The translations under genes were made by a program, and so were the position numbers. Below the pieces are notes generated by a model that was given only the letters and a program-made list of their open reading frames with translations, ran no database searches and was not told the origin of the DNA. Below, one piece after another: positions 22,354 through 44,265 of a DNA stretch of 64,000 nt (the first letter of the stretch is position 1; the number at the start of each line of letters is the position of its first letter). This stretch comes from Crambe crambe (Eukaryota; Porifera; Demospongiae; Poecilosclerida; Crambeidae): contig OZ004594.1 in assembly GCA_963924555.1 (NCBI GenBank), positions 1,574,563-1,638,562 on the forward strand, written 5' to 3'.

Positions 22354-23584
22354 CTCCACCCTGTGGTCCAGGGAGGGGTATTCTACGTGGTTGAGGGCAA
22401 GGTCAAAGAATAGCGGCTTGTGGGGAATAGGACGATAGTCGGGAGGGAAAGAGGCCAAGGTGGGCTTAGAGCCGCCACTGGAAGAAGCAGTGAGGACAGA
22501 CTGGTCCAATCTCTGAGTCAGAGGCTGTTTGTAAGACATACATAATACATGGTAAACAACAAACAAACAAACAAACAAACAAACATGTATAAGTGTACAG
22601 CTGCTTGTAATACTATCAAAGATCTGTACTGTAAACCATTACCTTGGAAGACAGGCTCAGATTAGCCATAGCTTCTTCAGGTGGCTCTGCTCCTGTGTGC
22701 AAGAAGTGATAAAAAAATTTAACCAGTTGGCAGGATTCAGGGGTGAGCTCCCGGGGACCCAAAGATGCTTAATATCTTATGCTACACGAGGGGTCTGGGA
22801 AATTTATCTCCTACCAAGGATACTCTTCACATGAACTTCACATTTTCTTCCGCGAATCGTCCCCTGGAGTTTAGTTAATTCGGGAAGAAGGCCCTGAAGA
22901 AGAGAAGCACACTCATTAGGGGATGCCCCTAACCAATTACCCAGCTAGATTATGTGAGCACCTTATCTATCTTATCAAGCCCTTCCGTCTCCTGCTTAAT
23001 TTCTCGAAACTGCTCCAGGGTCTGGGTCACGTGCTCGAGGGCACGGTCAAACAGACTCATGGACTCTGCCCACTTCTTGAGCACCACGTAGGACTCTGCA
23101 AGATGATAGCACCGGAAAGCCTTGAAGGCAAATGTGCGAGCAGTGTTTTCCTTCTGATGGGCCAGATCTTCAGCTATCCCTGGAATCTCACCCAGATCCG
23201 AAACATGCTGGAATAGGAATTGAATTGATACACAAACAAATATCAGATAATGCACATGAGCAGTACAATTCCAAATAAAGCACACCTCTAGTAAAAATGT
23301 TTCATTTGTATACAGAAAGTGCTATTGTTTAGTACCTGCAACAGAATATCATACACTCGAACAAACTCCTCAGGCTTAGGGGCTTTCCCCGCTGTCTTCC
23401 CACGCCCAGCCCTGGTCCTCATGGTGTCGATGAGGAGGAGGTTCCTGTGAATGGCATGGGTCAGCTTGACGTGGGTGAGGTAAGCCATGATGGACCGAAG
23501 GTGGCCCAACTGAAGCTCAGCCTTTGCTGTTTTTTTCTTCTCAAAAAGAGCCTGGAATAATTATGCATGCACAATATGAGTTAG

Positions 23585-23659
<75 letters not shown>

Positions 23660-25402
23660 GAGCCTGGAATATGCACACAATAAGTATGGGTCACTTGTAA
23701 GGTGTGCACTATTTAGACCTCTCTCTTGTACTTACCGTCTCAGTAGCGAGCTCATCCCTGACAACCTGCATAGTGTCTTGACACTCCATCAGCAATGTTT
23801 CGTACACCTCCATCTTGGCCTCAGCACCTTCTGCCCTCCCCAACTCTCCCTCCACCAGCTGCAGCTTCACCAGGCTCACACGCAACCTCTCACTCTTCAC
23901 AGGAACCTTCTTCCCCAGCCAAGTGACCTCAGAGAGAGAGGAAGCAGTCTTCTCTTGGGTTTTGGCCAAAACCAACTGCATGAAATATCATCACAGAGAT
24001 GTGCTATATCATGTCCAGTGTCACACTGGTGAGGGAGGACGGAAGGGGTTAAACAAACCCATATGATTAAACTCATTGGCTTTATCTGAGTGCACATTTT
24101 CATCCATTTTTTGTATGGATGAAAACATGCTTCTTTTTTTATGACTGTGAATGATTCTATCTTCTCACGCACGTTGATCTTTGAAGCCAGCATGTCGGAG
24201 ATGTTCCTCATTTCCATAAGCTGGTTGATGTCTGTGGGCATGTCCCCAATGTTATAGGCACAGTAGCGGATATTGGGAGAGATGTCGTCCACCCGCTGGG
24301 AATAAATCCCCTTTTGGTCCTCCGACACAACACTGGCTAGTTTTTCGTAAATGGTCCTGGAAGAAAGAAACAATATGTACTGAAAAAGGAAGACTGAGAA
24401 ATTGGGATTGAAAAATTTATTTTACCGAGACTGTCCAAAAGCATCCAAGGCATCTTGCCACTTCTGCTGCTCAAACATTACAACCCCCTGAATCCAGCTG
24501 CAATAAGCCTGTGGAATTCAAATTTTAAAAAAAGAGACTACAATGTAAGAAATCAGCTGAGAAAGGATTAACTGGTTCACTCTAAAAGGACCTTCTGTCC
24601 TCTTTCCCCCATCCTTCTTACCTGGGCCTCCAGCCTTGTCCTAGCATCACATCTACCACACTCCTCACACGACTTGCTCAGCTGTGAGGCATGTTTCATG
24701 GCACTCTTCAGGCGACGGAAGAGGTGGAAACGCTTCCGAGGTTCTGTGTTGGCAGCTTGCTTTAGCTCCATGGCCATAGCCCATGCTCTTTCAGCACACA
24801 CAACTTCAATGCACAAGTATCTAAGCAACAAGGGGGAAGTCCCTCAATACCAGTTATTTGGGGGGAGGGAGGAAATGGTTGGGGGGCATAAACTCCATAC
24901 CTAGCATCAGTGATCTTGTCTGAAGTGATAACCTTCTTTTGGTACCTGTTTCGATGCATCTGTGTGAAATGTAGCGACTTGCGTATTCTCCTCAGTCTTC
25001 TGCTGCAATACATCCTATTGGATGATATGAAAATAGTAACCTCAGGCTAAATTAACACAAACACAAACACTATAGTATTAAATAATGGTGCCTGGGTGCT
25101 CATTAATTAGGAAATGTTACTTGTCTATATTTTAATTGAGCTGAAGGCCATGTTCAGACTTGCCTGTAGCGCTGGTAATCTCCATGCCTCAGGCCATGTT
25201 GATTCTGTACTTCCTTTATGAGTGGAAGGACTGGATATGAAATTAAGGATACAGAAGAGAGTGCCACATGATACCCTGCTAGCTAGTTAGATCAGAAAAA
25301 GATACTTTCTAGACTGATATCTGGTTCCACAGTCTCATTTTCTGATACTGGCTCTGCGATTTCTATTGCTGTAATTTCTTTTTCTTCCGTAGTAGTGGAC
25401 AT
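22291..25402 (-). CDS. SRP68: Signal recognition particle subunit SRP68
   Basis: RNA-binding subunit of the cytosolic signal recognition particle. It partners SRP72 on 7SL RNA and helps target secretory proteins to the ER. Twelve exons (high to low coordinate): 25402-25306, 25230-25164, 25014-24901, 24820-24622, 24508-24426, 24356-24173, 23975-23736, 23551-23336, 23207-22962, 22893-22815, 22692-22643, 22524-22291. They give 602 residues (human about 627). Diagnostic stretches: HGLRHGDYQRYR, YCSRRLRRIRKSL, ANTEPRKRFHLFRRL, DDISPNIRYCAYNIGD, and at the C-terminus KPLFFDLALNHV followed by GGITGFVKGL, all closely like animal SRP68. The second intron starts with GC (GCAAGT at 25163-25158) rather than GT. 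The ATG chosen gives a short acidic N-terminus before the conserved SLEILPLIKE. The 3' end lies inside duplicated block A. Confidence 0.97.
23588..23656 (+). repeat. (CT)n microsatellite in an SRP68 intron
   Basis: About 34 CT units, flanked on both sides by agagcctggaat. SRP68 is on the minus strand, so the repeat reads GA in the sense direction and cannot act as its polypyrimidine tract. Confidence 0.95.
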
Positions 25403-25607
25403 AGCACAGTACCGGTACGTACAGTCTCGACACACGCGGTGACCTTTGACCTGAGCTTGTCCAGTCCATCTGCGCATGCCCATAGTAAGTCCCACTATTA
25501 CACTCTACTCTATTATTATATTATTATGATCAAAAAATATTTTATAAGTGCTAGTAGCTAGCTGTAAAAGATAGTCTGGGAAAAAATCTGACTATGTAAA
25601 AGAAACA

Positions 25608-28600
25608 TTACTGCAAATATGATTTTTCTATATTTAGTGCAATGTCTTTGCGGTTGACTAAATCATCACGCAGGGCAGTGCAGAGGTCAATCCAAGATGG
25701 TGGCCGGCTCCCTTTCATCTTGAACCATCCATCAACCACTTCCTTCAAGCACTGCTTCACATCATGGGGATTGTCTGCCTTTATGGCATTGATCTCTGAG
25801 TCAGGCAACCCCAGAGCCTCTGCAAGATCATCCCACTCTTTAGTTATTCCTTTCAGTGCCAGTTTCACTTCACGACGACCTAATCATTAATTAAGAGATT
25901 AACTCTTAAAGATCAAAAGTATAATCTACACTCACTTGGAATAGAAACATCACTTTCCGATTTCTGACGAGACGGGACTGATTCCATAACTGGACTGATC
26001 TAATTATGCATGCAGATTAAACTGAGGATTAATGGTATGAAAATTTGAAACTCACAGAAGCATGATCAGTAGCATCACCTCCTTGTGAAGGAGGTTGGCT
26101 AGCTGAAGTTGTAGAAGACTCGTGGGGTTTTAATGGTGTGCTTGAACCATCATGACAAGCTTTCATGTATAAAAGAAAAGATGAATGTTATAGTAAGAGC
26201 TACCCATAATACTGACCTTCATTGTACCAACATCTCCCTTGTGATGGAATAGGATAAATTGTGTGAGTCTTCTCGCATGTTATTGTACATTTTTCTGCCC
26301 TTTCCACTTGATGGAGTTCATCGCAATTTTCACATCTGAGGCACATTATTGGTTTGACTCTCTCTTCATTGTAGTGCAGATCTCTGAGAGATTTAACAAT
26401 CAACTTCTCCAGAATCTCACGGATGGCGTTACAAATTTCTTGAATTGGTACTTTACGATATCCTGAGTATGGAAAGAATTTGATCTCGAGATGCAATGAA
26501 TTAACTGAAATAGACATTTGATCTTTTTGAATCTCACGGGATATGACATTAAAAGACACTTCATCTCTGAATATTTTATCTTCTATTAGTTCAAACCTGG
26601 TGTGATACTCGGCTTTGAGATCTGATTCTGGGGTCATGATGTGAGTAGCCAGGACACCAAATACACCTTTAGGACAGCATTGACGTTTAACATCAGACAC
26701 ATCTTTAGGACAACGTCGACATTCGAATGTGATAGCTAAAGGTAGAATATCGGTGTGAAGAGTCAAGTTGGATTCTGGGACGTGATTCAGAACACATGGC
26801 ATAAAGAATTTCTCTTCTAGCTCTCCAGGTGCACCAGGGAATGGAGCGATGATGCGGAGGTGGACCAGGAGCTTCAGGAACTCATTTGAGCTAATCTTAT
26901 CATCAGTATCAACTATACTTTTGAATGAAGATGCTGAAAAAATGCCCTTCTTCTTGAAATCATTTCTTTCTGTGTCTCTGAGGGATGCAGAAGAAAACGT
27001 TTTGATGATAAGATCAGTGACTTTCTTGAAGAGAACTTGTGGTTCTTTAACTATAATATGTCTCAAACCTTCAACATCAAAGTATCGAATGATACCGATT
27101 CTGCTGTGGATGAAGTGAAGGAGGTGGATTACCTGTTCTCCTGTGATACCATATGCTGCTGCCATGGCCTTGCATTCATCGAGAGTCAGTATGCATTCTT
27201 TGACGTTTTGTAAGTCGAGGCAGAATAGAAGATACTTGAGTGGATATCGGATGGTGAACTCATCACGACCTTTGATGAGATTATTTACCCTTGATCGAAT
27301 CATCCTGAAGTCTTCATCACTGTCTGATTTGTTATTCACAGTGAACATGACTTTACCTTTCTCCATGTCAAAATACTGAACAAGATCACGAAAGCCATTA
27401 TTGATAAGCAATGAATCCAAGTGCTTATTCAGCTCGGCTATTTTGGTATCCAGATCATTATCTTTAATTCTGGCTTGAAGCTCATCGATGTGTGTGCCAA
27501 TGATAAATACAAGAGGCTTGTGTGTCTTGACACGGCTTTCACTTGATGTGTCCATAGCATACACAGTAGACAAACACTGGAGAAGGGCTTCTTCTGTAGT
27601 GATAGAAGAGGTGTATTGGTTAGTAGACTCACTAGCACTAATCCTGTATTCAATGCTGAACTTTTCCTGAAAGTTGAGAGCGATATTGAAGAGAAAGAAA
27701 AAAATGGATGGACCAAAAATGAGAAGACCTAAAATCTCTTGAAACTCCACCTGACCTCCAGTGTCCCTGAGGTACAGGGAAAAGGTTTTCTTCAGATATT
27801 TCTTGAATTTTTTAAACCCGTATTTTTTTATGATTGAACAAGTACTGTCATTAAACTTAAAGATGTGAACTTTCGGTTCCTGTAGCTTGGTTTGGGGATT
27901 GGTTAGGGGAATGGTTAATGCTCCTTTAAAGTCACTGTTTCTCTTTGCTTTAGATGATGCAGGCATACTAAGAACGATGAATTCTCCATTCAAATCAGAC
28001 TCAATTAGCTGAGAATTAGTGATTTTAGTTCTCTCAGAGTGTGTTTCTTGACGCATTTGCTCAGAGTGTGTTTCTTGACACATTTGCCCAGAGTGTGTTT
28101 CTTGTTGCATTTGTCCAACAAATGATTCGTTACATTCGACTTCTTCCCAATCATCAGATTCCAGTATGTTGGCTGCTTGGAGAGTGCATGGTTTAGTGAT
28201 GTCAATGTCAACTACAATGACTGAACCACACACTCCAGTGGATGGAGAGAACTCCTTCCTTGGTCTACCAAGTAGACGATCCATGAAGGAGGTCTTACCA
28301 GAGCCTGGAGGACCAACAAAGGTGGAGTGAGCAATTTTTCTTTCGATTTCTTTATTATCTGCAGCTGCTTCCTCAACAATTTTAACAAAGTCACCCATTT
28401 CTGGTTGCTCACCAGCACCTGGGAAAAATCTGTAGTCTTATTCATTGATAAATGCTCATGCTTTTAAACTACCTGTTACTTCTGGAAAGTTGTAATGTTC
28501 TTCTTGGGACTTCTGAGGAGGGAAATATCGTATCATCTTTTGAATATAGATTTCGAAATTTGAGAGAGAAAAGATACAGAATATGATCCTGTTAATCTAA

Positions 28601-29459
28601 TATCAAAATCATTTGGGCTTTAGAGAACGCTCAGTCATTTATAGTGACCCACTTACCTTATCGGCATTGGTTTCCATCCACTCTCGTGTAACAGAAAGGG
28701 CTATATCAGCTGCTTCAGATTCAGGAAAGCCAAATTCCCCCGTTGCTATGTTGCAGAAAGCCTATTGTCAGACCACAAAAATTATTTGCTCAAATAAATT
28801 ATGATAAGGTAGCTAAATATGGTATCACTCACCACTGACTTAATGTTGTGTTTTAGTACCAGATTGAAACAGCTTTTATAGCATGCTGTCAACTTCAATA
28901 TATCTGCACCCCTTGGACCAACAGTGTGCAAAATATCTGCCCAATCCACATACAGTTAGCAGTTACTGATCAAAGTTTAAAAAAAGTAACACATACATTT
29001 GGCAGGTAGACAATATCCAGGGGTGAGTTTTGTGTGACCTACAGGACAATTCTTAAGAGTTTCACATTTTTCATTAAGTTCACTTCCCGCAGCTAAGTGT
29101 ACAGCTGCGTCCACTCCACCCCTTCCACTATAAAAAGGATCGGTTGCATTCACAACGGCATCTATCTCCAGCTGTGTAATGTCACCTAACCACAAGGAAA
29201 TCTTCTGATCCATGGCAGGGGAGGAACTATATGGCGACGGCTTGGCCACTATGAATGCTCTTGCTACATTGCTTTGTATGAATGTCTGATTCGAAAAAGC
29301 TTTACCTTTATTCTTTTTTGTTTCAGCCCATGTTTCTATCGTCCCGAGAGTAATATAACGCTCCTTACACAGGTAATACTTGCGTTTCTCCTCAAGCGAC
29401 AATTTTTCATAGAAATTATCTCTTCTCACTTCGGGCACAGGCTTTTCGTCGTTGTTCAT
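25608..29459 (-). CDS. MacroD-type macro domain / Roc GTPase / COR-like / Death fusion protein
   Basis: Predicted intracellular protein of 1145 residues joining an ADP-ribose-binding macro domain to a Roc-COR-Death signalling core. Exons (high to low): 29459-28997, 28936-28833, 28761-28657, 28596-28473, 28418-26217, 26159-26056, 25999-25936, 25879-25608; every phase closes. Residues about 15-250 resemble MACROD1/2, including the helical lead (YEKLSLEEKRKYYLCKERY), then KISLWLGDITQLEIDAVVN, GGVDAAVHLAAG, ILHTVGP and IATGEFGFPESEAADIAL. The catalytic NAAN motif reads NATD (104-107). P-loop GPPGSGKT is at 300-307, DTGGQ at 483-487, GTHID at 572-576. A COR-like region (VIHLLHFIHSRIGIIRYF) and a Cys-rich patch (CLRCENC) follow, then a Ser/Thr/Pro linker and a Death domain (last ~90 residues; PPSWIDLCTAL). 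Known: macro domains bind or remove ADP-ribose. The combined role is inferred. The macro-to-GTPase join needs transcript support. Confidence 0.85.
28033..28113 (-). repeat. 27-bp tandem repeat inside the GTPase coding exon
   Basis: Three in-frame copies of a 9-codon unit (QMxQETHSE/G) lie in the insert between P-loop and switch II of the macro-Roc-COR-Death protein. A fourth partial unit follows. Confidence 0.9.
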
Positions 29460-29662
29460 CTTCTTTTAAATTTGGGTGTGGCTACCTCATTATATATGCG
29501 CATATGCATGCTTGCCACCGGAGAGGAGTCATCATGTCAATGGGACATTTTTAAAACCAGATAACAACTTAATACCTGTAGTAAGTAAGCCTTACATCAT
29601 GATATAAAACATCTGAACTAGAAAAATGGGCCATGTAGCTATGAGGAAAAGAGCCTATGTAG

Positions 29663-31649
<1,987 letters not shown>

Positions 31650-32022
31650 GTCCTTTAGACCTAACCACCAAAATATCTAGCTATGAAAGAGAGGATGTTT
31701 ATTCCAAGTTAGCTAGGCAGCTCGAGTGCTACTCTGCTTACCACTGGCTAAGGAATGTTGTCGAACCTGTAGATCTCCTCTATAGTGACTCTACTATGCA
31801 TGTCCTTAGTGTAGACATAATCTACTTAGGACAAGATACTTTCATGGACCGAGAGAGCTATGCGATGCAACACTGCTTGCTGGGCATTAAATAGAATAGA
31901 ACGGGTCAGAGGTCGAAGCTAATGTCACACCTGCTACTTGCATGCAAGGCAGGGTCTATATAAAAGGCTAGATTCAATGGCATAGTGACTTGTAGGCTTT
32001 CTCGACAGAATCTTGCCAAGGC
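31650..32022. promoter_or_regulatory. Divergent intergenic promoter region, RBM18 / xylosyltransferase
   Basis: The two start codons point away from each other with 373 bases between. TATATAAAAG at 31957-31966 is a good TATA box for the plus-strand gene, about 57 bases before its ATG. No comparable TATA was seen for RBM18. Confidence 0.6.
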
Positions 32023-41557
<9,535 letters not shown>

Positions 41558-42125
41558 TTGGAACTTTATACACGTAGACATTCACGTTTCATCAAACTTG
41601 GCCTGCACTTTTCAAAAAAAAGTTTCACCCTCTCTTTGCTTATTAACATTAACTGACTGTCGACAAGCCCTTTCTCCGTGGAATATTTGCTATGTACAAG
41701 TATATTATTTCTGTATTTATCTTGGTATTGACAGGTGATTCTCATTTTAATAATATTAATTAATGTTTTATCATTATTTTTACTATAATGGCAGCATTGA
41801 ATCAACTTGAGACTCTCTACTTGAAAGCTCTGCTTAAATTGAAAATGTAGCTCACTACAGCTTTGTGCACTACTGCAAACACAATAGAGTTTACACATCT
41901 GCAGCCAAGATGTGAAACCTGCCAACCAACAACTTGCAAAACACTGTATTAAAACTTGGATAAGCTCTCTACTTGAAAATTTAGTACAGTGCCATGCATA
42001 CATATTCCAGATGGATGAACATTTTTATTTTTAAATAGAACAGTGAATAAAAAGACCATAGCACAAGCAAACAATGATGTAATTGTTATTATTTACATAT
42101 AATTATATGAATGCTTAAGGCATTA
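41558..42125. other. Convergent 3' region with opposed poly(A) signals
   Basis: 568 bases between the xylosyltransferase stop and the stop of the minus-strand gene at 42126. AATAAA occurs on the plus strand at 42046-42051 and on the minus strand at 42029-42024. If both are used, the two transcripts would overlap tail to tail by a few bases. No coding sequence seen. Confidence 0.5.
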
Positions 42126-44202
42126 TTAGATCCATGTTTGCTCATAATTTGGTTTCTTGGTGAGTTTAGGGGCATCTCCACGGCCACTGATTGTAGATTT
42201 CGGCTTCTGTTGGTTTGTGAAGGGCGTGTAAGCAAAGTTCACCCCTTGCATCTGAGATTTCACATGTGAGGAAGTCATGTAGGGGCGAATATCGTCAGGA
42301 TGAACCGATGGTCCGTTTCTCCCGATCGAGTTTGAATGGTCACTCACTTTCGTCACGAGTAGCTTGGAATGAGGGTTAGCTTGGTGGGAATCTGAGGAAG
42401 TCAAGATGTTGGCCCTCTTATCGGCCACACGGGTCATTTTGGGGGACGCAGGGAGGGCCCCTTCCATCCTCGGAGGACTGAATTTGGTGTATCTGGTTAT
42501 TCCGTGAGAGATGGGTGCATTTCTAGCAGCGTCATCCGTCACATCCTCTCCAAAACTCCGGCGACTCGAGGGATCGTGGTGATAAGTGCCACTTGGCTTT
42601 CCATTGGCTGACCACTGCTTGTCTTCGTAGCCACCATATTTTCGTACTCCTCCTCTGCCAATACCTACTTGCTGTTGCTGTTGCTGCTGAACAGATTGCA
42701 AAGAATTTTTTTGATCAAAGCTTCCTTTTTTGTTACGCTTGAGGGCATAAGTGGAGTAGTGGGGTTGGGCTGTGCTGGATGATCGGACGCGACTTGTGTC
42801 TGTGCGTCCGTTTCCCTCTGGGGGTGGGGGTCTCGTGGAGGCCGAAGATGGACGGCTGTTGGTCTTGTTCACTGACGAGACAGGAGAATCGCTGCTTGGA
42901 TACCGAGCCATCCCTGGAGGTTTGCTTGGTTTGGTGTGTCCATGTGACGATCCTTTACCTAACGAGGGGGAGGCATTGTATTCAATAAGCTGGATAGTAG
43001 AGGGTGTCAGTGGGGGTGAGAACGTTCCACTCTCAGATGACATCGAACCCCCAGATATCTGCCGGACATGCCCGAAATATGGGATTGTGGGACTCTGGTC
43101 GTTGGAAGCCTTACCAGTGAGACTGCTTCCACTATGACTAGCACCTCCTGCACCACCGTAAGGGGACAAGTTCTCATTGGAACGATTCTGCTGCTGCAGC
43201 TTTCTGAAATAATTTGGATCTACAGGTAGAGAGTGTTGTCTGGTGTGACCGTGTCCGCCAGCGATGCTTTTCAGCTGGGGTGGCGGTTCAGTCGGCTGGG
43301 CTGGGATTGAGCTGTCTAAGCTTCCCTGTCGAGAGTGATTCCCGTCCTTCATATTCAACCCCCCGAGAATCCCAGTATGGTAGAACTTTGGTGAGTATTT
43401 CCTGTCAAACTCGGCCAGCTCGTGCAAAGTGGTCTCCTGAAGACGCATCCGAAGCTTCTCCATCTCAGAGCAGACATCATAAGACATCCTGTTGGCATCG
43501 GAAGCGTTAGTCTTGAGCCTGAGTTTCACCTGCCCCTGGCCTTGGTTTGTGTACGAATGAGAACTATGATTAGAAGGGGTGGTGGATATATTCGGCATTG
43601 AAATCCCCGGAAACATTCCTCCAGCGGTTTTCTTGTTTGCATGTAAATTGTCCACTGATGTTTGTTTCTTGAAAATGTCCAATTTTGTGAGCTCTTCCGA
43701 GCCAAAGAAATCCTCCAATAGTTTGTCGTCACTGTTCTTCTCGGGTGTCATTTCTTTCATCTTGAGGTGAGTTGGTGCTGTGGCCATGAGTTGGAGGGTC
43801 CCTGTGCTATATTGGTTCACACTTTGAGGTTCTGGAGAGGGCGAGGGGGAAGGGGAGGGGGAGGGGGAAGGGGGCGGGGAGGGGGATACTTGCAAAATGG
43901 AGTGGTCTTGGGTTTTTTTTATCTCTTGAGGTTTTGGAGTTATAGGGACTCTGTCTTCAACAACAACACTTTCTTCGAATAACTTCCTCTCCTCTTTCTG
44001 CAGTTTCTTCTGCTTGTTCTGGAGGATGTGGATGGTATTTCTGATCTTCCACAACTCCTCCAGAATCTCCTTGTCATAGTCCTTCAGTTGCCCCTATAAA
44101 ACAAAGAGCATAGTAATTAACTTGACCACCATTGATATAAATCAGTGATAAAATTGACTTTAAGAGAAAGCATGATGGAATAATTAGTTTCCCAGCCACT
44201 GT

Positions 44203-44265
<63 letters not shown>

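Noticed and set aside
28473-29459. Treating the macro domain as a separate MACROD gene.
   Set aside because: There is no stop after the macro exons. The donor at 28473 leaves one base that pairs in phase with the acceptor before 28418, running straight into the GTPase exon. The fused model is preferred, though transcript proof is lacking.
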